The notes under the pieces: generated by a model | Databases searched by the model: none | What the model saw: the letters and a program-made list of their open reading frames with translations, nothing else | What the model was told of the DNA's origin: nothing | Translations under genes and position numbers: made by a program | Shown: in pieces, positions 8,763 to 16,685 of the stretch | Numbering within the stretch: position 1 is the first letter of the stretch | Layout of the letters: every line of letters begins with the position of its first letter | Source: a virus | DNA length: 63,299 nt | Direction: 5' to 3' (one strand) | Virus record (IMG/VR): IMGVR_UViG_3300010885_073058 | Span: 1-63,299 of that record

Positions 8763-9395
8763 ATGATTAAAAGATTTCATGAGCATTCATTTAGAACAGA
8801 TTTAATAGTTCCAGGAGGCTGGGGAATTGATTTTGGATGTGGCACTGATTTTTTTGTCGCCACAGATATGCTAGAATTAGGCTTGAATGTAATAGCTGTT
8901 GACCCTAATCCTGCTATTAAGTCTGTTCCCAATGTTTCAAATTTATATTTTGAAAGAGCGGCACTGGCAACAAGTAGCGGCAATATTGAGTTAAAAACTT
9001 ATAATGACAATGATGCAGCATCTGTCATGACACCTAAAAATGATGTCAGCTATCTTAGAAGCAAAGAGGCAGTACAGGTTTCTTGTGTTACAATAGAAGA
9101 CATTATGTTGAAATACAATATTGATGAATTCGAAATTCTAAAATTAGATATTGAAGGTGCAGAATATGAGTTTTTAATGTCATTGAAGAAGCCTATTGCA
9201 AAACAAATATCTGTAGAATTTCATGACTTTAGAGGTTTAAATCCATTCTACCCATATAATGAAAAATACTATGATGCTTTATTTGAGAAACTAAGCAAGT
9301 GGTACACAATTGAAAAGCACATTATTGAGCAGCATCCTGGACTAGACTCACCAACGTGCTATAATTACTGGGACAGTCTTTTTGTCCGTAGATGA
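8763..9395 (+). CDS. FkbM family SAM-dependent methyltransferase
   Basis: This 210-residue protein has the SAM-binding GIDFGCGTDFF at residues 20-30, the acidic strand end NVIAVDPNP near 41-49 and the family-typical EILKLDIEGAEYEFLMSL near 124-141, including the LDxEGxE motif. FkbM enzymes O-methylate sugars or small molecules, and in glycan clusters they often cap or decorate sugars. A 61-base gap precedes it. A weak hairpin (GGACA/TGTCC with a T-rich loop) sits in its last codons. Confidence 0.85.
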   Translation: MIKRFHEHSFRTDLIVPGGWGIDFGCGTDFFVATDMLELGLNVIAVDPNPAIKSVPNVSNLYFERAALATSSGNIELKTYNDNDAASVMTPKNDVSYLRSKEAVQVSCVTIEDIMLKYNIDEFEILKLDIEGAEYEFLMSLKKPIAKQISVEFHDFRGLNPFYPYNEKYYDALFEKLSKWYTIEKHIIEQHPGLDSPTCYNYWDSLFVRR

Positions 9396-9420
9396 ATAAT
9401 GGCAAAATAGAGGCAAACTA

Positions 9421-10374
9421 ATGATTTTAATTTCTGAAGAAACACACAGAGATCTATACTATGATGTAGAAAAATGCATTGAATATTGCAAGCAAATCTC
9501 TGAAAAAGATCAGAATGAGATAGTAGATTATCACATGTTGTGGCTTGTGACTAACTTGCCTTTCTCAAGAAAACAGGCACTTCCCGTTAAATCATACTTG
9601 ACCACTCAAAACTTGAAGACCACACGTCTCAATGTGTGGTCAAATGTTGACCTATCAGAGAATGAATACCTTAAGCCTTTAATAGAAAAATTTCCTGATA
9701 ACATTAAAATTAGAAAATGGGACCCAGTAGAAGAAGCAAAAGGGACGCCTCTTGAAGGCAAAAATTATCTAACACTTAATGCTAGTAGCTGCTACATATC
9801 GGACCTGTTTAGGATTTTGTGTCTTCACAATCACGGTGGCTTGTATGTTGACGTTGATGTTGTCTTTTTGAGAGATTTCTCACCACTTCTTGACCAAGAG
9901 TTCATGTATAAGTGGTCATTCCAGGAAAACATGATCAATGGTGCTGTGATGAGACTTTTTAAAAAAAGCCTACTATCACAGCAGTTGTTAGAAACAATGG
10001 TAGAATTAGGTGCACTGCCTGATTCTTTAAATTGGTCGAGTACTCTTTATGAAAAAGTCTATGAAAAGAATAAAAATTGGACTATATTCCCATCTGGCTT
10101 CTTTAACACCGAATGGCAAATAAAACTCTCTGATCAAGAAAAATTAGATCCTAAAAATACAGATTTGTTAAATTTTATTCGCTATCCTTTCAAGAAAAAT
10201 CCGCTTAGTCATAAAATGTATGACGGCGCATTTTGCTGGCACTGGCACAATGGTTGGACGGCAGAAATTGAAAATGGTAGCAAATGGGAACTTTTGGAAT
10301 CTAAAGCAAATTTTGAGTTGGCACAGGCGCATGGTGATAAAATCATCTACCGAGACAATCACCTGCAATATTAG
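9421..10374 (+). CDS. Glycosyltransferase with DxD motif (Gly_transf_sug/GT32-like)
   Basis: The 317-residue product contains ISDLFRILCLHNHGGLYVD and then DVDVVFLRDF near 126-153. This is the hallmark GG-x-Y-x-D-x-D of sugar transferases related to Och1 and capsular polysaccharide synthesis proteins. It also has a C-terminal CWHWHNGW near 271-278 that fits the metal-coordinating His region. The N-terminal half is long and unassigned. It probably adds a sugar to a growing surface or virion glycan. DNA is AT-rich like its neighbours. Confidence 0.8.
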   Translation: MILISEETHRDLYYDVEKCIEYCKQISEKDQNEIVDYHMLWLVTNLPFSRKQALPVKSYLTTQNLKTTRLNVWSNVDLSENEYLKPLIEKFPDNIKIRKWDPVEEAKGTPLEGKNYLTLNASSCYISDLFRILCLHNHGGLYVDVDVVFLRDFSPLLDQEFMYKWSFQENMINGAVMRLFKKSLLSQQLLETMVELGALPDSLNWSSTLYEKVYEKNKNWTIFPSGFFNTEWQIKLSDQEKLDPKNTDLLNFIRYPFKKNPLSHKMYDGAFCWHWHNGWTAEIENGSKWELLESKANFELAQAHGDKIIYRDNHLQY

Positions 10375-10404
10375 ATTTGATTAGTAGATCTAATAAACTG
10401 GAGA

Positions 10405-10429
10405 CCAATAAACTTTTTTAATTTATTGG
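10405..10429 (+). other. 8-bp hairpin with T-rich loop between glycan genes
   Basis: CCAATAAA (10405-10412) pairs with TTTATTGG (10422-10429) around the loop CTTTTTTAA. It lies in the 68-base gap between two transferase genes and is followed by ATAAAATAG and the next ATG. It may be a weak terminator or RNA-processing site; there is no classic T-run after the stem. Confidence 0.4.
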
Positions 10430-10442
10430 CATAAAATAGCAC

Positions 10443-11249
10443 ATGCAAATAGACAAATATTTTTTTGATCGCCTAATAGTCAGCTCAGATGATTCATGTT
10501 TCCTTGAATTTTCTCCAATTATCTCAAAAGCCTGGAGATCATTATTTCCAGGATTGAAGCTTACATTAGCATACGTTACAGACAGAGAAAATGTAATCCA
10601 AGAGCTATATGATCTTTTTGACGATATCATCGTCTTTAAAAATATTGAAGGTGTTCCTTCTGCTAACTTAGCAAAGATTGCAAGAAGGTACGCATGCACA
10701 CAGTATGGAAATGAAGTTTGCATGATTGAAGACATAGATACAGCACCCCTCAGATCAGATTATGTAATAAATTACGCAAAACAAAGACGGCCCGGGACCA
10801 TTGGAATGGTTGGTCTTGAAGTCTATGAAGGTACGCCTCATTACGGCAAAGTACCAGCAAGCAATACACACGCTGAATCAACAGTTTGGAAGAATGTTAT
10901 AAACCCTAAAAATTTAGAATTCCCTGAATGGATAAGCACTCTGAAGGGAACTAAAATTTTTGACAATGTAGAAGATCCTTACTCACAATCCACAGAATTT
11001 TCAGACGAATCTTTAATGCGTGCGCTAATCAAAATAAACAACGTAAGTTGTGATTCTATCACATACATTAATAGAGATTGCAACCCACGACACGATTGGA
11101 TCGATAGAAGTTGGTGGGAAGTCGATTCAAATAGACTTCAAAAAAATGAGTATACAATGGTTAACTTTAAAAGACCTATTGGTAATGAAGCAGAACTTGT
11201 GGTTTCTCATATTTTTAATTCATTAATTACACAAGGTGATAGATGTTAA
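10443..11249 (+). CDS. Putative GT-A-like transferase, uncharacterised
   Basis: The 268-residue protein begins with FDRLIVSSDDSCFLEF, and has KLTLAYVTDRENV, then YGNEVCMIEDIDTAPL near 87-102, where DID could be a DxD metal site. The order (strand, acidic loop, helix, DxD) fits a GT-A nucleotide-diphospho-sugar fold, but I do not recognise a defined family. It shares style with the 217-residue protein at 6106-6759. It overlaps the next gene by seven bases, so the two may act together. Confidence 0.5.
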   Translation: MQIDKYFFDRLIVSSDDSCFLEFSPIISKAWRSLFPGLKLTLAYVTDRENVIQELYDLFDDIIVFKNIEGVPSANLAKIARRYACTQYGNEVCMIEDIDTAPLRSDYVINYAKQRRPGTIGMVGLEVYEGTPHYGKVPASNTHAESTVWKNVINPKNLEFPEWISTLKGTKIFDNVEDPYSQSTEFSDESLMRALIKINNVSCDSITYINRDCNPRHDWIDRSWWEVDSNRLQKNEYTMVNFKRPIGNEAELVVSHIFNSLITQGDRC

Positions 11250-11800
11250 AAAATTATACAATTAGATTTGATGATGTTTGTGCTAACTGTGATATGACTG
11301 ATGTAAATGAAATGGGTAGACACGCATATGATCTTGGCGCCCGTGTTTTGTACTGTATCTCTCCGTTGGTCCATAACATGGAAGAGTTTAATGGAAAAGA
11401 TAGACAGAGAATATACCCAAAAATTCTAAATGCATATTCAGACTACAGAGAGTTTTTTAAAGTTGACATCGCTTCAATACCAGAAATTCCTGATTTTGCA
11501 ATCAGAGCTAGCCACGGTTTAATACACGTTGATCATAGGCTTTTAGAAGAGCATGCTCAAGAAATGAGTATATTGGTCAGCTGCTCGATTGCAAAATCAA
11601 AGATATTTGTTCCTCCCTTTAATAAGTGGAACAAGATAACAGAAAAAATTTGTGCTGAAAACAAAATAGAGCTTATTAAGTTCGAAGATGGATGGAAGTG
11701 TATTGAATACAATTCTTTCGATCCTTCACAAAATCTTTGGTACATTCATCATAGAGAGATGAGCGTTGATAACTTTAAGAAATGGTTTGAAATAAAATGA
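11243..11800 (+). CDS. Polysaccharide deacetylase-like protein
   Basis: The 185-residue product shows NodB-homology traits. These are an early IRFDDVC near residues 7-13 (the Asp-Asp pair), a later RASHGLIHVDHR near 89-100 in which two His residues are spaced to bind metal, and IFVPPFNKWN near 117-126, like the 'RPPxG/FxPPFxxW' motif of this superfamily. Such enzymes remove acetyl groups from amino sugars. The protein is shorter than usual NodB domains (about 200 residues). It overlaps its neighbours by 7 and 4 bases. Activity is inferred. Confidence 0.6.
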   Translation: MLKNYTIRFDDVCANCDMTDVNEMGRHAYDLGARVLYCISPLVHNMEEFNGKDRQRIYPKILNAYSDYREFFKVDIASIPEIPDFAIRASHGLIHVDHRLLEEHAQEMSILVSCSIAKSKIFVPPFNKWNKITEKICAENKIELIKFEDGWKCIEYNSFDPSQNLWYIHHREMSVDNFKKWFEIK

Positions 11801-12351
11801 TGATAGCGATTCATCAACCTAATTTTTTCCCATGGTTACCATTCTTTCTAAAGATGAAATCTGTTGAAAAGTTTGTGATCTTAAATCATTGTCAATTCGA
11901 AAAAAATAATTATCAGAATCGTTTTTTCTATAGAGGCTCATGGCAGACGATGTCTGTCCAGAAAGGGTTGGATCCGATTATAGAAAAGAAATACGTCGAT
12001 CCATTTAAAGATTGGGAACGAATTAAACGAAGAATTGCCGATAAGTCAAAAATTCTAGAAAAATTTGATGCATGCATCAGCGACAGTTTAACTGTCACAA
12101 ATTGCAATCTAATTTCATCTATCTCTCAACAGCTTCAAATTGATACTGAAATTCTGTTTGATGAAAAGACAGAACTAACAAGTAACGAACGTCTTATATC
12201 CATCTGTCAAAAGCTAGGAGCGAACAAATATCTTGCTGGGGCGGGTGGAAAGAATTATATGAACGTCAAAAAATTCAATGACGCAGGTATAGAGGTTATT
12301 TTTCAGGATCTTGAAAGCAAAGACAAAGTTCATATTCTTGATATTCTATAA
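11797..12351 (+). CDS. WbqC-like family protein
   Basis: The 184-residue protein starts IAIHQPNFFPWLPFFLKM, the clear N-terminal signature of the WbqC-like family (AIxQPxYxPWxGYF). It continues with FVILNHCQFEKNNYQNR near 27-43 and ERLISICQKLGANKYLAGAGG near 130-150. WbqC-like proteins are common in O-antigen and capsule clusters; their exact reaction is not settled, with proposed roles in modified-sugar transfer. The ATGATG start overlaps the previous stop. It ends the AT-rich part of the island. Confidence 0.8.
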   Translation: MMIAIHQPNFFPWLPFFLKMKSVEKFVILNHCQFEKNNYQNRFFYRGSWQTMSVQKGLDPIIEKKYVDPFKDWERIKRRIADKSKILEKFDACISDSLTVTNCNLISSISQQLQIDTEILFDEKTELTSNERLISICQKLGANKYLAGAGGKNYMNVKKFNDAGIEVIFQDLESKDKVHILDIL

Positions 12352-12359
12352 GATTAATC

Positions 12360-12530
12360 ATGAAAGAGATTATTACACCGTCGTTTCTAACAGAAACGAC
12401 GTGTGAAATTCTTATTTCACTTATCAAATCAAAATCACGATGTAAGATATTCGATAGGTGCCCAAATGAATATTGGAATTTTAGGATACGGCGAAATAGG
12501 GAAAGCAATCCATCAGTTGTATTCTAGATC
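12360..12530 (+). pseudogene. Short ORF, possibly the N-terminal relic of a lost gene
   Basis: An ATG at 12360 opens a 56-codon frame beginning MKEIITPSFLTETTCEILIS. The start resembles the N-terminus of small phage enzymes (for example 2OG-Fe(II) oxygenase-like 'itp.fl..e.c..li'), but the frame runs into the dehydrogenase start at 12466 in another register and stops at 12530. A 9-bp hairpin (12379-12401) lies within it. I read it as a possible gene remnant at a recombination junction. It may equally be non-coding, as no core domain is present. Confidence 0.3.
12379..12401 (+). terminator. 9-bp stem-loop, possible terminator or processing site
   Basis: CGTCGTTTC (12379-12387) pairs perfectly with GAAACGACG (12393-12401) around TAACA. 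It is GC-richer than its surroundings and lies between the WbqC-like and dehydrogenase genes. No U-run follows directly (TGTGAAATTC), so Rho-independent termination is uncertain. Confidence 0.45.
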
Positions 12531-13203
12531 GAGACAGCATCAGATATTTGTGAAAGATCTTGACCGCGATGATGGGATGACAAATATCGATGTTCTGAAC
12601 GTATGTATACCGCAACTTAATAATTTCAACGAGATTGTGATAGACATCGCGAAACGTTCGAAAAGCAAGATGATAATCATACACTCTACCGTCAGAGTAG
12701 GAACTACAGAGTTAATTTCAAAAAAATTAGCCTGTGATGTTGCTCACTCTCCGGTTCGTGGCGTTCATCCAAATCTACTTGAAGGTATACTGACATTTGT
12801 CAAATATGTGGGAAGCGATAATGAGGAAAGTAGTTCGAGAATTACTGAACATCTAAGAAGTTTAGGCGTGAATGCAGTATCCTTAAAAAGCTCACGTGAA
12901 ACTGAGCTTGGGAAGCTATTGGATACTACATACTATGGGATTTGCATCGCATGGCATGGTGAAATGAAGAAGATGTGCGATGAAGTTGGAGTAGATTTTG
13001 AGGAAGCTGTCACGCTTTTCAATAAAACATACAACTCTGGTTACACTCAATTGGGCAAAAGCAACGTCGTTAGACCCGTGCTATTTCCTCCTGAGTCAAA
13101 GATCGGAGGACACTGTGTTGTACCAAACGCAAAAATCTTGAAAGAAACTTTCGAATCAGAAGGTCTTGACATGATACTGAAGTACTCGAGAGATAATTCA
13201 TGA
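12466..13203 (+). CDS. Short nucleotide-sugar dehydrogenase-like protein (UDP-glucose/GDP-mannose dehydrogenase family)
   Basis: The ATG at 12466 is preferred to one at 12403 because it has AGGTG upstream and begins directly with the Rossmann strand NIGILGYGEIGKA. The 245-residue product has IIHSTVRVGTTE near 69-80, HSPVRGVHP near 93-101 and GGHCVVPNAKIL near 219-230, with the catalytic-type Cys. Family enzymes oxidise a sugar C6 alcohol to a carboxylate using NAD. The C-terminal UDP-binding domain (another 100 or more residues) is missing and the central domain is reduced, so substrate or activity may differ. It overlaps the next gene by ATGA. Confidence 0.65.
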   Translation: MNIGILGYGEIGKAIHQLYSRSRQHQIFVKDLDRDDGMTNIDVLNVCIPQLNNFNEIVIDIAKRSKSKMIIIHSTVRVGTTELISKKLACDVAHSPVRGVHPNLLEGILTFVKYVGSDNEESSSRITEHLRSLGVNAVSLKSSRETELGKLLDTTYYGICIAWHGEMKKMCDEVGVDFEEAVTLFNKTYNSGYTQLGKSNVVRPVLFPPESKIGGHCVVPNAKILKETFESEGLDMILKYSRDNS

Positions 13204-14126
13204 AATTAGTCACAGGTGCGACTGGGCTTCTGGGCAGTGAAATTCTTGCTCTGTCCCCTGTGTCTGTCGGCATGAGTTCAAAGGAATGCGACCTCACAGA
13301 TTCGAATCATGCTATCCTCACTCTGGAAGATGGACGAGTAGACACGGTCATTCACTGCGCGGCAAGGGTCGGTGGTGTGAAGGCAAACACTGACTACGTT
13401 GCAGACTTCTTCGACGACAATGTCAAGATGAACATGAATGTTCTTGATGCCTGCCGTGAAAGAAAGCTGAAGCTGGTCTCGGTTCTCTCAACCTGCATAT
13501 ATCCAGACAAGGTCTACGTCCAGTATCCTCTCACTGAGGGACAGCTTCATGCTGGTCCACCTCATCATTCGAACTTTGGGTATGCCTACGCAAAGAGGAT
13601 GCTTGAAGTCCAGAGTAGAGCTTACCGTCAACAGTTCGGATGCAACTTCATCTCCGTCATTCCGAACAATCTCTACGGCATAAATGACAACTACGACCTC
13701 AACAGTGGTCATGTTATTCCAGCTCTCATTCGCAAGTTCCACGAGGCAATGCTTGAAGGTAGGAACGAAGTGGTTATCTGGGGGACTGGACGCCCAATTC
13801 GAGAGTTTACTTCCGCCAGAGATGCAGCTAAGATCATCCTATGGCTCGCAGAAAATTATGACGGTGAAGAGCCCGTTAACATCGGCAATCCTGATTGGAT
13901 CTCTATCGAAAATCTTTCTCTAATGATCGGAGAAGAAATCGGATTTAAGGGACACGTGAAGTTTGACGCGTCAAAGCCTGATGGACAGTATGAGAAGCCC
14001 TCATCGAACCAGAAGCTTAGATCTCTTGGCTGGACAGATGCGTACACTCCACTTCGCGTTGGACTTAGAGAGACAATTCACAAATTTAAAGAAGCATATC
14101 CAAATGTTAGGGGAGTAGCAAATTGA
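13200..14126 (+). CDS. fcl: GDP-L-fucose synthase
   Basis: The 308-residue SDR has GATGLLGSEI near residues 6-15, HCAARVGGVKANTDYVADF near 49-67 (the GG-x-x-AN motif characteristic of GDP-fucose synthase), STCIYPD near 97-103 and the YxxxK site in FGYAYAKRM near 123-131. It catalyses epimerisation and reduction of GDP-4-keto-6-deoxy-mannose to GDP-L-fucose with NADPH. A GDP-mannose 4,6-dehydratase gene lies 0.6 kb downstream, giving the two-step route from GDP-mannose. Codons here are GC-richer than in the preceding block. Confidence 0.85.
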   Translation: MKLVTGATGLLGSEILALSPVSVGMSSKECDLTDSNHAILTLEDGRVDTVIHCAARVGGVKANTDYVADFFDDNVKMNMNVLDACRERKLKLVSVLSTCIYPDKVYVQYPLTEGQLHAGPPHHSNFGYAYAKRMLEVQSRAYRQQFGCNFISVIPNNLYGINDNYDLNSGHVIPALIRKFHEAMLEGRNEVVIWGTGRPIREFTSARDAAKIILWLAENYDGEEPVNIGNPDWISIENLSLMIGEEIGFKGHVKFDASKPDGQYEKPSSNQKLRSLGWTDAYTPLRVGLRETIHKFKEAYPNVRGVAN

Positions 14127-14731
14127 AAGGTAGAAATTTAACTTTAGAGTCTCTAGAGTATTTATTTTCAAACTTTGACTTATCTTACAAGTCTTGTATT
14201 GATTTATTTGCAAAAGATGGATCAAGACAGTCACACTTTTTTTATGATAAAGTAAGAAGCATGGAGATGTGGGAGATAGATCCTGCTGTCGCATCAAAAG
14301 CAAAATTGAAATTTCCAAATGCAAATGTTGTGTGTTGTGATAGTATTGATAAGATAAAAAATGATAGTTGGCGCGATAGTTTTGACATCATATTGGTAGA
14401 TAATCCTCTATCAACATATTGCAACAATGTATATTGCGAAAATTTTGATGTTATTGATCACATCCACAAAGCTATTAATGACGAAGCTTTATGCTTGATC
14501 AACATTGTAGTTCAACCATTTGACATAGAGAATGAAAAAAATAAAATTTGGAAAAATAGAAGGCTTGATTTTTTTGGTGAAGTAAACATAGAAATAGATC
14601 AAGCAGTTGATGTGTATGTGAGTAAGTTTAAAAAGTCGGGTCTTAATGTAACAAATGTTAAATTTTTCGATAGAGAAGAATATAACAATAATGTTTACTT
14701 ATATCACGCATTATTTTCATTGAAAAAGTGA
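14123..14731 (+). CDS. Putative SAM-dependent methyltransferase-like protein
   Basis: A TTG start overlaps the upstream stop (TTGA). The 202-residue product has SCIDLFAKDGSRQSHF near 24-39, MEMWEIDPAVASKAKLKFP near 47-65, VCCDSID and FDIILVDNPLS near 88-98. This order resembles motifs I, II and IV of Rossmann methyltransferases, with a DNP in place of the usual DPP. It could act on DNA, RNA or a sugar; the glycan setting favours the last. The gene is AT-rich between GC-richer neighbours, so it may be a separate insertion. Confidence 0.5.
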   Translation: MKGRNLTLESLEYLFSNFDLSYKSCIDLFAKDGSRQSHFFYDKVRSMEMWEIDPAVASKAKLKFPNANVVCCDSIDKIKNDSWRDSFDIILVDNPLSTYCNNVYCENFDVIDHIHKAINDEALCLINIVVQPFDIENEKNKIWKNRRLDFFGEVNIEIDQAVDVYVSKFKKSGLNVTNVKFFDREEYNNNVYLYHALFSLKK

Positions 14732-14742
14732 TAAAACTTTTT
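14723..14742 (+). terminator. A/T-rich hairpin followed by T residues
   Basis: AAAAAGT (14723-14729) pairs with ACTTTTT (14736-14742) around GATAAA, spanning the stop codon of the methyltransferase-like gene. The T-run in the 3' arm makes it look like a weak intrinsic terminator, but the stem has only one G-C pair. Confidence 0.35.
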
Positions 14743-14754
14743 TAAAATCATAAA

Positions 14755-15732
14755 ATGATAAAAAAAGCTTTAATTACTGGAGTAACTGGTCAAGATGGTT
14801 CTTATCTTGCTGAGCTTCTCCTTGAAAAGGGTTATAAAGTTGTTGGAATGAAGAGAAGGACTTCTCTTCTTGCTACCGATCGTATCGATCATCTCCTTGC
14901 AAATCCTAGGTTCCAGCTAGTCTACGGCTCAATGAATGATGTTGGCGCTTTCTATCGTCTCTTCTCTACACAGAAGTTCGATGAGGTATACAACCTTGCT
15001 GCTCAATCTCACGTTCGTGTCTCGTTCGAAGTCCCAGAGGAGACTGTGGATGCAGTAGCAATGGGACCGCTGCGCCTGCTTGAGTGCATACGCAACGTTC
15101 AGCCATCCTGTAGGTTCTACCAAGCTTCTTCTTCTGAGATGTATGGCGACAACCCAGCGCACCCGCAGAACGAGGAGACCCAACTTATGCCGGCTTCTCC
15201 TTACGCCTGTGCTAAAGTCTTTGCTCACGGTCTCACTCGCAACTACAGAGAGAGTTACGGTATCCACGCATCTTCCGGCATTCTCTTCAACCACGAGAGC
15301 CCCCGTCGTGGCGAGACTTTCGTCACTCGCAAGATCACGCTTGCTGCAGCGCGAATCAAGCTTGGTCTGCAGGACAAGATTGCTCTCGGCAATCTCGACG
15401 CTCTTCGCGACTGGGGCTATGCCAAGGACTATGTCGAGGCAATGTGGCTCATGCTCCAGCAGGACAGGCCTGACGACTATGTCGTTGCCACTGGAGAAAC
15501 CCACACTGTTCGCGAGTTTCTAGACGAAGTTTTCCAGATTGCAGGTCTTGATGTCGACAAACATCTGGTCATTGACGAGAGGTTAAGGCGACCTCATGAA
15601 GTTCCTTGGCTTGAGGGCGACTGTTCTAAAGCAAAGGAGAGGCTTGGATGGACACCAAAAACAACTTTCAAGGGTCTCGCAAAGCTCATGTATGAGGCTG
15701 ACTTAAAAAATGAAATGGAGAAGCTAAAATGA
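14755..15732 (+). CDS. gmd: GDP-mannose 4,6-dehydratase
   Basis: The 325-residue product opens with [21 protein letters not shown] near residues 5-25, the signature start of GMD enzymes. It continues with YNLAAQSHV near 79-87, [10 protein letters not shown] near 122-131, SPYACAK near 148-154 (YxxxK) and [17 protein letters not shown] near 178-194. It converts GDP-D-mannose to GDP-4-keto-6-deoxy-D-mannose. It is a little shorter than typical GMD (about 340-370). With fcl upstream it can supply GDP-L-fucose, provided the host gives GDP-mannose. The next gene overlaps it by ATGA. Confidence 0.92.
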   Translation: MIKKALITGVTGQDGSYLAELLLEKGYKVVGMKRRTSLLATDRIDHLLANPRFQLVYGSMNDVGAFYRLFSTQKFDEVYNLAAQSHVRVSFEVPEETVDAVAMGPLRLLECIRNVQPSCRFYQASSSEMYGDNPAHPQNEETQLMPASPYACAKVFAHGLTRNYRESYGIHASSGILFNHESPRRGETFVTRKITLAAARIKLGLQDKIALGNLDALRDWGYAKDYVEAMWLMLQQDRPDDYVVATGETHTVREFLDEVFQIAGLDVDKHLVIDERLRRPHEVPWLEGDCSKAKERLGWTPKTTFKGLAKLMYEADLKNEMEKLK

Positions 15733-16685
15733 GCATAGCTGTTATTGGTCAAGGATTTGTAGGAGGAAGTCTCACTACGGTCTTTGCAGAGCGTGGATTT
15801 GACGTCTATGCCTACGACAAATCTGGAAGATACGCAAAGGGAGCATTGCCTAGTCATGGAGATTTTGCAGCCGGCTATCCAAGCACCATCAAAGAGCTTG
15901 TACTAGATAATGAAGGTGGCGGAACACCAGGTTTCTCGAACGTGTACTTTGTCTGCCTTCCTACACCCATGTTCGAAGACGGCGACGCAGACCTCAGTAT
16001 TGTTGAGAGTGTCCTTGAAGAATTATCTTCAATTCCAGGAGAAAGAATTGCTGTTGTTAAATCTACAGTTCCTCCAGGATCTACAGAAGCGTGGAATGAA
16101 AGATTTGGCCCACAAGGGCTTCATGTTATTTTTAATCCTGAATTTTTGACAGAAGCAAACGCACTAGAAGACATGCGTAATCAAAATCGAATTATCCTTG
16201 GTGGTCCTCGCCCGTGGATTAATGAGGTAAAACAGATCTTCCAGACAGCATTCCCAAGAGTTCCTGTTATTAAGACATCTTCTACTACAGCGGAGATGGT
16301 AAAGTATGTAACAAATTGTATGCTCGCTGTGAAGGTCTCATTTGCAAATGAAGTTGCACAGATCTGTGAAGCCCTTGATAAAGATGGGCGCAACATTGAT
16401 TATGACAAAGTTGTTGAGTATGCCAAAGTTGATCGTCGCCTCGGTGATACACATTGGTCAGTACCCGGACCTGTTCCTACCCACGATGGTCGTTATGTTA
16501 GAGGCTTCGGAGGACACTGCTTTCCAAAGGACATTAATGCGCTTATGAGCGTTGCACGCCAGCATGGAATTGATCCAAAGGTAATGCAGGCTGCTTGGGA
16601 TAAAAATCTTGAAGTTCGCGCTCCAGATGATCGCGATTGGGAGAAACAGATCGGTCGTGCAGTTAGCAAGAGGAAACAGCAATGA
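15729..16685 (+). CDS. Nucleotide-sugar dehydrogenase (UDP-glucose 6-dehydrogenase family), short form
   Basis: The 318-residue product has [10 protein letters not shown] near residues 6-15, YFVCLPTPM near 74-82, [11 protein letters not shown] near 110-120, [11 protein letters not shown] near 134-144 and [14 protein letters not shown] near 258-271 with the catalytic Cys. These are the full catalytic motifs of UDP-glucose/UDP-ManNAc dehydrogenases, which make uronic acids with two NAD. It lacks most of the C-terminal UDP-binding domain (usual total 390-440 residues), so substrate binding may be altered. It overlaps gmd and the next epimerase by four bases each. Confidence 0.8.
   Translation: MSIAVIGQGFVGGSLTTVFAERGFDVYAYDKSGRYAKGALPSHGDFAAGYPSTIKELVLDNEGGGTPGFSNVYFVCLPTPMFEDGDADLSIVESVLEELSSIPGERIAVVKSTVPPGSTEAWNERFGPQGLHVIFNPEFLTEANALEDMRNQNRIILGGPRPWINEVKQIFQTAFPRVPVIKTSSTTAEMVKYVTNCMLAVKVSFANEVAQICEALDKDGRNIDYDKVVEYAKVDRRLGDTHWSVPGPVPTHDGRYVRGFGGHCFPKDINALMSVARQHGIDPKVMQAAWDKNLEVRAPDDRDWEKQIGRAVSKRKQQ

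Noticed and set aside
5120-14756. ATAAAAT boxes at 5120, 8693, 10431, 11792 and 14750 near gene starts as a common promoter
   Set aside because: The region is very AT-rich, so several chance copies are expected, and three of the five include bases of a stop or start codon. Without a background count this is not supported.
14929-15504. 191-codon antisense frame opposite gmd
   Set aside because: It is a shadow of strong codon bias in gmd, whose motifs are all intact on the + strand. The product has no recognisable domain.
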